Shown piece by piece: positions 17,645 to 26,463 of a DNA stretch of 64,000 bases. Below the pieces are notes generated by a model, which had not been told where the DNA came from, did no database searches, and was given only the letters and a program-made list of their open reading frames with translations. The DNA comes from Rhodanobacter thiooxydans (GTDB taxonomy: Bacteria; Pseudomonadota; Gammaproteobacteria; Xanthomonadales; Rhodanobacteraceae). The stretch spans positions 1,302,001 through 1,366,000 of the forward strand of contig NZ_CP088923.1 of assembly GCF_021545845.1 (NCBI RefSeq), given 5' to 3'. Made by a program: the position numbers and the translations under genes. Numbering within the stretch: the stretch's first letter is position 1; each line of letters opens with the position of its first letter.

Positions 17645-18682
17645 ATGGACATTGCCGAACTGCTTGCCTTCTCGGTGAAGAACAAGGCCTCGGACCTGCA
17701 CTTGTCCGCCGGGCTGCCGCCGATGATCCGCGTCGACGGTGATGTCCGCCGCATCAACATCCCCGCGCTCGAGCACAAGCAGGTGCACTCGCTGATCTAC
17801 GACATCATGTCGGACAAGCAGCGGCGCGACTACGAAGAATTCTACGAAACCGACTTCTCGTTCGAGATTCCCGGGCTGGCGCGCTTCCGCGTCAACGCGT
17901 TCAACCAGAACCGCGGCGCCGGCGCGGTGTTCCGCACCATTCCGTCCGAGGTGCTGACGCTGGAGGATCTCGGCTCGCCGCCTATCTTCAAGGAACTGAT
18001 CGAGCAGCCGCAGGGCCTGATCCTGGTGACCGGCCCGACCGGCTCGGGCAAGTCGACCACGCTGGCGGCGATGGTCGACCACATCAACAAGAACGAATAC
18101 GGGCATATGCTCACGATCGAAGACCCGATCGAGTTCGTGCACACCTCGCAGAAGTGCCTGGTCAACCAGCGCGAGATCCACCGCGACACGCTGGGCTTCA
18201 ATGAAGCGTTGCGTTCGGCGCTGCGCGAAGACCCGGACTACATCCTGGTCGGCGAGTTGCGTGACCTGGAAACCATCCGCCTGGCGCTGACCGCGGCGGA
18301 GACCGGCCACCTGGTGTTCGCCACCGTGCATACCAGCTCGGCGGCGAAGACCATCGACCGCATCATCGACGTGTTCCCCGCCGGCGAGAAGCCGATGGTG
18401 CGCTCGATGCTGTCCGAAAGCCTGCGCGCGGTGGTCTCGCAGTCGCTGCTGAAGAAGGTCGGCGGCGGGCGCATCGCGGCGCACGAGATCATGGTTGGCA
18501 TACCGGCCATCCGCAACCTGATCCGCGAGGACAAGGTGGCGCAGATGTACTCGTCGATCCAGACCGGCCAGCAGTTCGGCATGCAGACGCTGGACCAGTG
18601 CCTGCAGGATCTGGTCAAGCGCGGCCTGGTGACGCGCCAGCAGGCGCAGGCCTACGCCAAGAACAAGGACAATTTCAAATGA
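17645..18682 (+). CDS. pilT: Type IV pilus retraction ATPase PilT
   Basis: 345-residue hexameric secretion ATPase that depolymerises type IV pili and so powers twitching. Seen: the N-terminal ASDLHLSAGLPP block, Walker A GPTGSGKSTTLAAM, the Asp box LTIEDPIEFVH, Walker B ILVGELRDLETIRLAL and the His box VFATVHTSSAAKTIDR, plus AIRNLIREDK, the C-terminal AIRNLIRE motif specific to PilT and required for retraction. The ATG at 17645 has GAGGGGAAA upstream. pilU follows, separated by a repeat-filled gap of 172 bases. Confidence 0.97.
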   Translation: MDIAELLAFSVKNKASDLHLSAGLPPMIRVDGDVRRINIPALEHKQVHSLIYDIMSDKQRRDYEEFYETDFSFEIPGLARFRVNAFNQNRGAGAVFRTIPSEVLTLEDLGSPPIFKELIEQPQGLILVTGPTGSGKSTTLAAMVDHINKNEYGHMLTIEDPIEFVHTSQKCLVNQREIHRDTLGFNEALRSALREDPDYILVGELRDLETIRLALTAAETGHLVFATVHTSSAAKTIDRIIDVFPAGEKPMVRSMLSESLRAVVSQSLLKKVGGGRIAAHEIMVGIPAIRNLIREDKVAQMYSSIQTGQQFGMQTLDQCLQDLVKRGLVTRQQAQAYAKNKDNFK

Positions 18683-18687
18683 GCGTC

Positions 18688-18841
18688 GGGATTCGGGATT
18701 CGGGATTCGGGATTGGCGAAAGCCGGGATCGCGTCGCGGCTCGATATTCCCACGCTTGCACGGAAGGGCAGGTTGCCGGCCAGGAGCGCAGTGCGCGGGT
18801 CGGCAGCTTTGACGAATCCCGAATCCCGAATCTCGAATCCC
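18688..18841. repeat. Inverted GGGATTC heptamer arrays between pilT and pilU
   Basis: About four direct copies of GGGATTC at 18688-18714 face four copies of the complement (GAATCCC, one GAATCTC) at 18814-18841, about 100 bases apart. Transcribed with pilT-pilU they could pair into a stem of some 27 bases. The same heptamer forms arrays at 46612-46646 and 56843-56898. Confidence 0.85.
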
Positions 18842-18854
18842 GGGGACAGACGCC

Positions 18855-20021
18855 ATGAGCGACTTCGATTTCACCTCGTTCCTGAAACTGATGGTGCACA
18901 AGAAGGCCTCCGATTTGTTCATCACCGCGGGCGTCGCTCCTTCGATGAAGGTGCAGGGCCGGATCGTGCCGATCACGCAGAGCCCGCTCAGCGTGCAGCA
19001 GGCGCGCGACATGGTGCTCAACGTGATGACGCCGGGCCAGCGCGAGGAGTTCGAGAAGACCCACGAGTGCCAGTTCGCGATCTCCGCGCAGGGCGTGGGC
19101 CGCTTCCGCGTGTCGTGCTTCTACCAGCGCAACTGCGTGGGCATGGTGCTGCGCCGGATCGAGTCGAAGATCCCCACCATCGAGGAGCTGACGTTGCCGC
19201 CGGTGATCAAGCAACTGGCGATGACCAAGCGCGGCATCATCGTTTTCGTCGGCGCCACCGGCTCGGGCAAATCGACCTCGCTGGCGGCGATGATCGGCTA
19301 CCGCAACCAGAACTCGACCGGGCACATCATCACCATCGAGGACCCGATCGAGTACGTGCACAAGCACGAGGGCTGCATCATCACCCAGCGCGAGGTCGGC
19401 ATCGACACCGACAGCTGGGACAACGCGCTGAAGAACACCCTGCGCCAGGCGCCGGACGTGATCATGATCGGCGAAGTCCGCACCCGCGAGGGCATGGACC
19501 ACGCGATCGCTTTCGCCGAAACCGGCCACCTGGTGCTGTGCACGCTGCACGCGAACAATGCCAACCAGGCGATGGACCGCATCCTGCACTTCTTCCCGGA
19601 GGATCGCCGCCAGCAGCTGCTGATGGACCTGTCGCTGAACCTGAAAGGCATCGTGGCGCAGCAGCTGATCCCCACACCCGACGGCAAGGCCCGCCGGGTC
19701 GCGGTGGAGATTCTGCTGGGCACGCCGCTGGTGCAGGACTACATCCGCCAGGGCGAGATCCACAAGCTGAAGGAAGTGATGAAGGAGTCCACCCTGCTCG
19801 GCATGAAGACCTTCGACCAGAGCCTGGTCGAGCTGTACCACGCCGGCGAGATCAGCTACGAGGATGCCCTGCGCTACGCCGACAGTTCCAACGAGGTGCG
19901 CCTGCGCATCAAGCTGGCCCAGGGCGGCGACGCGCATACCCTGTCACAGGGCCTGGAAGGCGTCGAGCTGGAGGAAAACCGCGACTCGCAGAACTTCAGC
20001 AGCAATTTCCTCAACCGCTGA
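18855..20021 (+). CDS. pilU: Type IV pilus accessory retraction ATPase PilU
   Basis: 388-residue PilT paralogue that assists retraction. Seen: KKASDLFITAGVAPS at the N terminus, Walker A GATGSGKSTSLAAMIG, Asp box ITIEDPIEYVH, Walker B VIMIGEVRTREGMDHAI, His box VLCTLHANNANQAMDR. The motif after the His box and the longer acidic C-terminal tail (LEGVELEENRDSQNF) distinguish it from PilT. Family length agrees. A strong terminator lies 17 bases after the stop. Confidence 0.96.
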   Translation: MSDFDFTSFLKLMVHKKASDLFITAGVAPSMKVQGRIVPITQSPLSVQQARDMVLNVMTPGQREEFEKTHECQFAISAQGVGRFRVSCFYQRNCVGMVLRRIESKIPTIEELTLPPVIKQLAMTKRGIIVFVGATGSGKSTSLAAMIGYRNQNSTGHIITIEDPIEYVHKHEGCIITQREVGIDTDSWDNALKNTLRQAPDVIMIGEVRTREGMDHAIAFAETGHLVLCTLHANNANQAMDRILHFFPEDRRQQLLMDLSLNLKGIVAQQLIPTPDGKARRVAVEILLGTPLVQDYIRQGEIHKLKEVMKESTLLGMKTFDQSLVELYHAGEISYEDALRYADSSNEVRLRIKLAQGGDAHTLSQGLEGVELEENRDSQNFSSNFLNR

Positions 20022-20038
20022 GGCGGCCACCCTGCCGG

Positions 20039-20066
20039 AAAAAAGGCGCCTGCAGGCGCCTTTTTT
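20039..20066. terminator. Bidirectional intrinsic terminator after pilU
   Basis: A perfect palindrome GGCGCCTGCAGGCGCC (20045-20060) is flanked by six A on the left and six T on the right, so it can stop transcription from pilU and also from the minus-strand BON-domain gene. Confidence 0.92.
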
Positions 20067-20089
20067 CGCTTCGTTGGTGCCTCGTTGAG

Positions 20090-20467
20090 TTACTTCTCCG
20101 CGGGCGGCGTGCCGCCGACGGTCAGGCCGCTGGCGTCCACGCTCTTCACGCCCTTGATGAGCTGGGCGACGCGTTCGGCGTGGTCCTTCTGGGCCTGCGA
20201 GGCAACCGTGCCGCTGAGCGTGACCACGCCATCGTGGGTCGACACCGAAATGTCGGTGGCCGGGATGCCCTTGGTGGTGCCGAACTCGGATTTCACCTTG
20301 GTGGTGATCCAGGCATCGGCCGCCTGGTCCGGCACGGTCTGGTTCTCGGAGGACTGCTGCATGCGCGCGCCGGCGTCCTGGGCTGCGACCTGGCCGAACG
20401 GGATGGCCGCGAAGGCGAGCACGAGGGTGGTGGCATACAAGCCGTGGCGGATCGTGGGAGTGCGCAT
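20090..20467 (-). CDS. Periplasmic BON-domain protein (OsmY-like)
   Basis: 125-residue exported protein. The N terminus is a signal peptide (RHGLYATTLVLAFAAIPFG, cleavage likely after QVAAQ or AQA). A single BON domain follows: DAWITTKVKSEFGTTKGI, then ISVSTHDGVVTLSGTVAS and AERVAQLIKGVKSVDASGL, with the two conserved glycines in place. BON proteins associate with phospholipid and stress the envelope in OsmY-like roles. ATG 20467 is preceded by GGAGA. Confidence 0.87.
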   Translation of the reverse strand: MRTPTIRHGLYATTLVLAFAAIPFGQVAAQDAGARMQQSSENQTVPDQAADAWITTKVKSEFGTTKGIPATDISVSTHDGVVTLSGTVASQAQKDHAERVAQLIKGVKSVDASGLTVGGTPPAEK

Positions 20468-20658
20468 GGCGATCTCCCCGGTGGGCTGACGATGCCTGCC
20501 TGCCGCAGCGACCGGCGGGATACTGTCGTCGCCATGGCAACAACCGGGCCGTGAACGCCGCGTGGCTTCAGTAGGCGCCGGTTCAGCGCGGGATTGCGGA
20601 GGCGAAAGGCAGCTCATGGCGATGTTGTCATCGCGTTGGATGTCGCGAGCCGCGCATT

Positions 20659-20692
20659 AAAAAAGCCGGTGCGTCGCCGCGCCCCGGCTTTT
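20659..20692 (-). terminator. Intrinsic terminator of the large lipoprotein gene
   Basis: Read on the minus strand: AAAAGCCGG arm (from 20692 down), a loop, then CCGGC and a run of six T (20664-20659). It begins 16 bases after the stop of the gene at 20708-22492. Confidence 0.8.
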
Positions 20693-20707
20693 CCTCGGTG
20701 CCGATGT

Positions 20708-22492
20708 CTACTTCAGCGCAGTCTGGCTGGTGATCACCATGCCGCCCTGGTCCACGTGCATCTGGGCATCGATGCTGTCGACGCGCTCGGCCTGCGATTT
20801 CATGGCGGCGAACTGGGCCTTGGTGCGGGCCAGCTCGGCGGCGGCCTCGGCCGCACTGTCGCCCGAGTCGTCGATCGACGGCTCGTCGCTCTTGCCGATC
20901 GCTGCGGTGGCGGCGGCCACGCTGTCGATCTTCTGCTCCATCAGTTGCAGCCAGCTCAGGTACATCGCGCCGCTGATGTGCATGCGGCCCATCCGGCCGG
21001 CGTCGCCGGTCGGGTCCTTGAGAGTATCGCCCAGGCGGGCGTCCTCGCCGGCGCCGATGCCGAAGGCGAGCGCCTTCTCGCCCATGGCCAGCCAGGCCGG
21101 CTGGCCCAGCATGCCGATCATGTCCTTCGGCAGCGGCAGCGGCTTGCTGTCATGGCCCGGTTTCAGCGCGGCCAGCGCGGGCACCATCATCTGGCCCATC
21201 GCGAACAGGCCGTCGGGGTTGTTGGTGCCGATCAGCACGCGCCCGCTGAAGGTGGGCACGGCGCCCTCCTTGCCCGCCGCCAGCGAGTCCAGCGCGATGC
21301 GCAGGCCGAGCATGTCGCCGAACGGCGGGATCGCCGCCTTCTGCATGGCGGGGCCGAGCTTGGCGAAGCTGTCGTTGAGGTCGGTCAGCGAGGGGCAGCT
21401 GAACGGCTTGGCGGCCACCGCCTCGGCCTGGGCCAGCCAGAACGTGCGGGCCTCGGCGACCGGCAGGGCCAGGCTCAGGTCGAACGGCGCGGTGCCGGTG
21501 CCGCCCAGGCCGGGCAGCGCCACCTTGAGCCCGGCGAAGACCTGACTGATGTCGCTGGCCAGCGCCACGTCGAAACGCACGTCCTGGTGCTTTGCGTCCA
21601 GCCTGGTGTAGCCGAAGCTCATGGCCGGCACGCGCGCGGCGATGCGCGCAGCGTCGGTGCCGCAGCTGGGCGAGCTCTGCAGCTGGGTGGCGACCGGCTC
21701 GCCGGTCTTCGCCGCGATGGCTTCGGCATGGGCCTTCTGGATCGCGCCGACCAGCGGATCCTTGCCGCCGATCGCCAGCGGCAGCGCGCGGGTCAGATCC
21801 AGTTCGCCGAGCAGCCACTTCTGGTAACCCTTGGCCTTGGCCAGCGCCTTCAGCCGGCCATCGTCCTGCAGGCTCTTCTGCGGTCGATCCAGGCCCAGCG
21901 CCTGGCGCAGCAGCGCCGGCGAGACATCCGCCGGCAGCAGCGCGGCCACCGCCTGCTCGTTCACCGTGGCCAGCACCAGCTCGGTGCCGGAAGCAGGGAA
22001 GGCGTACTTGCGGTAGCCCTGCTTGTCCACGCTGGCGACATCGAGCTTCTTGCCGTAGGCGGTTTCCAGCCTGCCGATGAAGCCCTCGAACGCGCCCGGG
22101 TCGCTCAGCTGGAAGCGCAGCACCGGGGCCAGGCCCAGGCCGTAGAAGGCGGAGTAGCCCTTGAGGTTCAGGCCGGCGCCCTGGGCGAAGCCCTCGATGG
22201 TCTTGCCGTTGAATTCGGCGCGCAGCGCGCGCAGCAGGCGCGCGCCATCGGGGTCCTTCCTGCTCAACCGCTCGGCGCTGGCGTCGAGCTGGGCGAGCTG
22301 GGACGGCAGCTGCGCGTCGGCCTGGGCAAGCAGGGCGCCGCGGGTGGCGTCGTCCATGATGTCGAGGTTGGCCACCACGTACGGCGTGTCCGCCGGCACG
22401 AAAGCCAGCGGCGCGTCCTTGTCCTTGTGCCTGCAGGCCGCCAGCATGACGCCGGCGAAAACCAGCGCGATGTATCGCGTCGTCGATCGCAT
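20708..22492 (-). CDS. Large lipoprotein of unknown function
   Basis: 594-residue protein with a lipoprotein signal: RYIALVFAGVMLAAC, lipobox LAAC with Cys at about residue 20, then a charged RHKDKD tethering stretch. The rest is soluble, alpha/beta-looking and rich in Ala and Leu; near the start LAFVPADTPYVVANLD resembles the opening of DUF3352-type envelope proteins, but I cannot assign a family firmly. The C terminus has a predicted helix (AAEAAAELARTKAQFAAMKS). I start at ATG 22492, which has GGGGA upstream. It stands alone between a terminator and pyrB. Confidence 0.75.
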   Translation of the reverse strand: MRSTTRYIALVFAGVMLAACRHKDKDAPLAFVPADTPYVVANLDIMDDATRGALLAQADAQLPSQLAQLDASAERLSRKDPDGARLLRALRAEFNGKTIEGFAQGAGLNLKGYSAFYGLGLAPVLRFQLSDPGAFEGFIGRLETAYGKKLDVASVDKQGYRKYAFPASGTELVLATVNEQAVAALLPADVSPALLRQALGLDRPQKSLQDDGRLKALAKAKGYQKWLLGELDLTRALPLAIGGKDPLVGAIQKAHAEAIAAKTGEPVATQLQSSPSCGTDAARIAARVPAMSFGYTRLDAKHQDVRFDVALASDISQVFAGLKVALPGLGGTGTAPFDLSLALPVAEARTFWLAQAEAVAAKPFSCPSLTDLNDSFAKLGPAMQKAAIPPFGDMLGLRIALDSLAAGKEGAVPTFSGRVLIGTNNPDGLFAMGQMMVPALAALKPGHDSKPLPLPKDMIGMLGQPAWLAMGEKALAFGIGAGEDARLGDTLKDPTGDAGRMGRMHISGAMYLSWLQLMEQKIDSVAAATAAIGKSDEPSIDDSGDSAAEAAAELARTKAQFAAMKSQAERVDSIDAQMHVDQGGMVITSQTALK

Positions 22493-22592
22493 GTTGATCC
22501 CCAATGTGGTGAATGCCGCGCCGGTGATTATGCCCGCTTGCCCGTGGCATTGCCGTGGCCGGCAGCGGGCGACCGCCGGTCGGCGGGGCGGT

Positions 22593-23519
22593 TCAGCGGG
22601 CCAGCACTTCGTCGAGCACGGCCATGCGCACGAACACGCCGTTGCCGACCTGTTCGAGGATGCGCGACTGTGCGCCGTCGGCCACCTCCGAGGCGATCTC
22701 GATGCCGCGGTTGAGCGGGCCCGGGTGCATCACCAGGCAGCCCGGCGCGGCCAGACCCAGCCGGCGCCGGTCCAGCCCGTAGTGGGCGAAATACGCCGCC
22801 TCGTCCGGCAGTTCGATGCTGGCCATGCGCTCCTTCTGCAGGCGCAGCATGATCACCGCGTCGACGCCCTCGATGGCCTCGTCGAAGTTGCCGTAGCGGC
22901 GCACCTGCGGCGCCTCGTCCGCCGGCAGCATCAGCTCGGCCGGCCCGCACAGGCGGATTTCCCTGACCCCCAGTGCGGTGAACGCGTTGATGTCCGAGCG
23001 GGCCACCCGCGAATGCTTGATGTCGCCGCAGATCAGTACGGTCAGGTTGCCGAAGTCGGGCCGGTGCTGGCGGATGGTCAGCGCATCCAGCAGGCCCTGG
23101 GTGGGGTGCGCGTGGTTGCCGTCGCCGGCGTTGATCACCGAGACCCCGCTCATCGCATGGCGCACCAGCATGTCGGGCGTGCCCGACTGCTTGTGGCGCA
23201 CCACGATGGCGTCCAGGTGCATCGCCTCGAGCGTGTGCAGGGTGTCGAACAGTTCCTCGCCCTTGCTGGTGGAGGACAGCCCGATGTCGAAGTTGACCAC
23301 GTCGGCGCCCAGCCGCCGCGCGGCCAGCTCGAACGAGGTGCGGGTGCGCGTGGACGGCTCGAAGAACAGGTTGAGCACGGTGCGCCCGGCCAGCACGTCG
23401 AGCTTGCGGGTGCCGTGCGCGCAGGCGTCGCGCAGCGCCTCGGCGCGGTCGAGCAGGCGCTCGATGGTCTCGCGCGGCAGGTTTTCCAGGGAGGTCAGAT
23501 GGCGCAGGCGAGGGCTCAT
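22593..23519 (-). CDS. pyrB: Aspartate carbamoyltransferase, catalytic subunit
   Basis: 308-residue enzyme that condenses carbamoyl phosphate with aspartate in pyrimidine synthesis. The carbamoyl-phosphate loop is FFEPSTRTRTSFELAA; SSTSKGE gives the 80s loop (Ser, Lys); INAGDGNHAHPTQGLLD carries the His-Pro-Thr-Gln motif; ICGDIKHSRVARS and MHPGPLNRGIEI complete the aspartate domain. No pyrI regulatory gene is adjacent. It is downstream of ruvX on the same strand, with a 32-base gap. Confidence 0.96.
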   Translation of the reverse strand: MSPRLRHLTSLENLPRETIERLLDRAEALRDACAHGTRKLDVLAGRTVLNLFFEPSTRTRTSFELAARRLGADVVNFDIGLSSTSKGEELFDTLHTLEAMHLDAIVVRHKQSGTPDMLVRHAMSGVSVINAGDGNHAHPTQGLLDALTIRQHRPDFGNLTVLICGDIKHSRVARSDINAFTALGVREIRLCGPAELMLPADEAPQVRRYGNFDEAIEGVDAVIMLRLQKERMASIELPDEAAYFAHYGLDRRRLGLAAPGCLVMHPGPLNRGIEIASEVADGAQSRILEQVGNGVFVRMAVLDEVLAR

Positions 23520-23551
23520 GGCGGCGGGTCTGGAGTGAAAGGGAAGTTCGT

Positions 23552-24001
23552 TCAGGGGGCGGCGTTGTCGGCCGCTGGCACACCGGCGCCGGCGAGCCAG
23601 CGTTCGAGGATGACCGCGGCGGCTTCGGCGTCGATGTCGGCGGCGTCGCGGCGCCGCCTGAGCCCGGCGGCGCGAGCGGTGGCGAAACGTTGCGCTGCTT
23701 CCTGCGAGCTGTGCCGCTCGTCGACCAGCACCACCGGCAGGCCGTAGCGCTGCTGCAGCTGCGCGGCGAATCGGCGGGCGCGGCGGCTGGCGGGCTGCTC
23801 GGTGCCGTCCAGCGCCAGCGGCAGGCCGACCACCAGGGTGCCGGGCTGCCACTGCTGGTGCAGCGAGTCGAGGCGCGGCCAGTCCGGACTGTCGTCGCGG
23901 ACCGCGAGGGTGGCCAGCGCGCGGGCGCTGGCGGTGTAGGTGCTGCCGATCGCCACGCCGGTGATCCGGCTGCCGACGTCGAAGCCGAACACGCAGCTCA
24001 T
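23552..24001 (-). CDS. ruvX: Putative Holliday junction resolvase / pre-16S rRNA nuclease
   Basis: 149-residue RNase H-fold nuclease of the YqgF/RuvX family. Seen: the first catalytic Asp in VFGFDVGSRITGVAIG, VVGLPLALDGTEQP, the VLVDERHSSQEA block with Asp-Glu, and the third acidic residue in RRDAADIDAEAAAVIL. In E. coli YqgF helps mature the 5' end of 16S rRNA. The ATG overlaps the yqgE stop (ATGA). Confidence 0.93.
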   Translation of the reverse strand: MSCVFGFDVGSRITGVAIGSTYTASARALATLAVRDDSPDWPRLDSLHQQWQPGTLVVGLPLALDGTEQPASRRARRFAAQLQQRYGLPVVLVDERHSSQEAAQRFATARAAGLRRRRDAADIDAEAAAVILERWLAGAGVPAADNAAP

Positions 24002-24567
24002 GCGTGGCCCGCGTAGCCGGACAGCTGGCGCGGGTCGACCCCGACCAGGCCGGCGGCGGCGCTCCAGCGTTCCTCCAGCGGGGTGTCGAACACCACCCGG
24101 CCGCAGGCCTCGGCGGTGAGCCAGGCGTTGGCCATCAGTTCCTGTTCCAGCTGGCCGGCGTCCCAGCCGGCGTAGCCGAGCACCATGATCGCCTGACGCG
24201 GACCTTCGCCGGCGGCCATCGCCACCAGGATGTCGCGCGAGGTGGTGACCGACCAGTGGTCGTTGATGCGGTAGCTGGAATCCCAGTCGCCCGGTTCGTG
24301 ATGCAGCACGAAGCCGCGCTCCTGCTGTACCGGGCCGCCGATCAGCACCGGCGCGTCGGCCAGCTCGCTGTCCTGGCATTCCAGTTTCATCTGCGCCAGC
24401 ACGTCGCCGAAGCGGTACTCGGACAGCTGGTTCACCAGCAGGCCCACCGCGCCGGCCTCGTCGTGCTGGCACAGCAGCGCCACGCCGCGCGAGAACGGCG
24501 GATCGGCCAGGTTCGGCATGGCGATCAGGAAGTGTCCGGTCAGGGTCGAGGGCTGCACGGCGGTCAT
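23998..24567 (-). CDS. yqgE: YqgE/AlgH family protein
   Basis: 189-residue protein of the UPF0301 (DUF179) family. Seen: TGHFLIAMPNLADPPFSRGV at the N terminus, GAVGLLVNQ, VLIGGPVQQERGFVLH and the C-terminal GYAGWDAGQLEQE, all family signatures. The gene is nearly always found beside ruvX, as here. AlgH affects alginate regulation in Pseudomonas, but its biochemical role is unknown. Confidence 0.93.
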   Translation of the reverse strand: MTAVQPSTLTGHFLIAMPNLADPPFSRGVALLCQHDEAGAVGLLVNQLSEYRFGDVLAQMKLECQDSELADAPVLIGGPVQQERGFVLHHEPGDWDSSYRINDHWSVTTSRDILVAMAAGEGPRQAIMVLGYAGWDAGQLEQELMANAWLTAEACGRVVFDTPLEERWSAAAGLVGVDPRQLSGYAGHA

Positions 24568-24619
24568 GCGTACATTGTAAGCGCAGCGCGTGCCCGGCGC
24601 AGGCATCGGTTGCCTTCGT

Positions 24620-25489
24620 TCAGCGCGTCTGCAGCACGTTGTTCGGCTGGAAGCGCCAGGTGCGGGTGATGTTGATCTCGTCGACACGTTCGGCGCTCCT
24701 GGGCGCCGGCGGGAACGGCGCGGCCAGGCGCACGATGCGCTCGGCGGCGGCGTCCAGGATCTTCTGGCCGGAGCTCTGGATCACCTCGATGCTCTTGATG
24801 CTGCCGTCGAGGTTGAGCACCACGGTGAGCAGCACGTCGCCGTGCAGGCCGCGGCGGCGCGCCTCCTCCGGGTAGTTGAGGTTGCCGACCCGCTCGACCC
24901 GGTCGGACCAGCCGCGTATGTAGGCGGCGTAGGCGTATTCGCGCGTGCTGGCGGTGAGGTACTTCACTTTCGGCCGCTTGGCGTAGGCCACCTTTTTCTG
25001 GCGCAGCTCGGCGGCCAGCTGGGCGATCGCCTGCTGGCGCTCCAGCTCGGCGGCGGCGGGCGCCTGTTCGTGCGGGTGGACCGCGCTCTGCGCCGTATCG
25101 CTGGTCACGCGGAAATCGCTGGCGCCGCGGGTGGTGACCATGCGCATCGGGGTGGCTTCGCGCGGCTGCGGGGTGGCGGCTTCGACCGGCTGCGCGGCGA
25201 TGCCGGGGTCGGGCCTGGGGATCGCGCCGGAGAACAGGTCCGACGGTCGCGCCGCGCGGTCGCTGCGGCCGCCGCCGGTGTTGTTGGCCTGGGCCAGGAA
25301 ATCCGCCTTGTCCGGCGCCTGCTGGTTGGCCACGTTGACCAGGGTCACGTCCAGCGTGGGCAGGCTGGGCGAGGGCTTCACGAAATGGAAGGTGATGCCC
25401 AGCAGCAGCACGCCGTGCAGCAGCAGCGAGAACAGCAAGGTGGCGCCGATCGGATCGGGCGGCGAAGGGGCGGTTGCAGTGGCGCTCAC
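24620..25489 (-). CDS. TonB-family energy transducer
   Basis: 289-residue periplasm-spanning protein. One N-terminal helix, ATLLFSLLLHGVLLLGITFH, has the Ser and His in the SxxxH pattern of TonB anchors. A disordered middle (Pro/Ala/Arg, residues about 60-170) lacks the usual long Pro-Glu/Pro-Lys repeat. The C-terminal TonB domain contains LNYPEEARRRGLHGDVLLTV and LNLDGSIKSIEVIQSSG. It carries proton-motive energy to outer-membrane receptors; no ExbB/ExbD gene is adjacent. The GTG start overlaps the gshB stop (GTGA). Confidence 0.88.
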   Translation of the reverse strand: MSATATAPSPPDPIGATLLFSLLLHGVLLLGITFHFVKPSPSLPTLDVTLVNVANQQAPDKADFLAQANNTGGGRSDRAARPSDLFSGAIPRPDPGIAAQPVEAATPQPREATPMRMVTTRGASDFRVTSDTAQSAVHPHEQAPAAAELERQQAIAQLAAELRQKKVAYAKRPKVKYLTASTREYAYAAYIRGWSDRVERVGNLNYPEEARRRGLHGDVLLTVVLNLDGSIKSIEVIQSSGQKILDAAAERIVRLAAPFPPAPRSAERVDEINITRTWRFQPNNVLQTR

Positions 25490-26463
25490 GCGTTGCGGTT
25501 TCCGGTGACGTGCCGTTCGATGACGTCGAACAGCTGGCCGGCAATGTTAAGCCCGAACTGCGCGTCCAGTTCGCGCACGCAGGTCGGGGACGTGACGTTG
25601 ATCTCGGTCAGGTAGTCACCGATCACGTCCAGCCCGACGAACAGCAGGCCGCGCCGGCGCAGCTCGGGCGCCACCTGGCTGACGATCCAGCGGTCGCGCT
25701 CGGACAGCGGCACGCCGACGCCGCGCCCGCCGGCGGCCAGGTTGCCGCGGAACTCGTCGCCTTGCGGGATCCGTGCCAGCGCGTAAGGCACCGGCTCACC
25801 ATCGACCACCAGCACGCGCTTGTCGCCGGCGCTGATCGCCGGGATGAACTTCTGCGCGATGGTGAATTGCCGCCCTTCGCCGTGCGGGCCGCCGCCCAGC
25901 AGGGTTTCCAGCATGGAATTGAGGTTGCCGTCGCCGGTCCGGGCCCGGAAGATGCCGCGCCCGCCCATGCCGTCCAGCGGTTTCAGCACCACTTCGCCGT
26001 GTTCGGCGGTGAACCGGCGCAGTTCGCCCGCGTCGCGCGACACCAGGGTCGGCGCGATGCATTGCGGGAAGGCCAGCGCGAACAGCTTCTCGTTGCAGTC
26101 ACGCAGCGCGCGCGGGTCGTTGACCACCGCCACGCCGCCGCGCTGGGCCGCCTCCAGCACCATCGTATCGTAGATGAACTGGGCGTCGACCGGGGGGTCC
26201 TTGCGCATCAGCACCACGTCCAGCTCGCGCAGGTCGCGCCACTGCGCCGGGCCCAGCGTGAACCAGCGCTGCGGGTCCTCGCGCACCTCCAGCGGGGCGA
26301 TCCGCGCCCATGGCTCGCCGTCGCGCAGCGCCAGGTCACCCTGCTCGAAATAGTGCAGCGAGTGGCCGCGGCGGTGCGCTTCCAGCAACATCGCGAAGCT
26401 GGTGTCCTTGGCTGTCTTGATCGCGCCGATGGGGTCCATCAGCATGCCGACCGAAAGGGTCAT
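25486..26463 (-). CDS. gshB: Glutathione synthetase
   Basis: 325-residue ATP-grasp ligase that joins gamma-glutamylcysteine and glycine. Seen: MDPIGAIKTAKDTSFAMLLE at the N terminus, VLMRKDPPVDAQFIYDT, the ATP-grasp KPLDGMGGRGIFRA, and C-terminal GLDVIGDYLTEINVTSPT with metal ligands Glu and Asn. Length is standard. ATG 26463 is preceded by CGGAGA. It diverges from pilG across 372 bases and is coupled to tonB. Confidence 0.96.
   Translation of the reverse strand: MTLSVGMLMDPIGAIKTAKDTSFAMLLEAHRRGHSLHYFEQGDLALRDGEPWARIAPLEVREDPQRWFTLGPAQWRDLRELDVVLMRKDPPVDAQFIYDTMVLEAAQRGGVAVVNDPRALRDCNEKLFALAFPQCIAPTLVSRDAGELRRFTAEHGEVVLKPLDGMGGRGIFRARTGDGNLNSMLETLLGGGPHGEGRQFTIAQKFIPAISAGDKRVLVVDGEPVPYALARIPQGDEFRGNLAAGGRGVGVPLSERDRWIVSQVAPELRRRGLLFVGLDVIGDYLTEINVTSPTCVRELDAQFGLNIAGQLFDVIERHVTGNRNA

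Noticed and set aside
15893..19021. Minus-strand open frame of over a thousand codons
   Set aside because: Only its last 191 codons (yggT) are protein-like; the rest mirrors proC, pilT and pilU.
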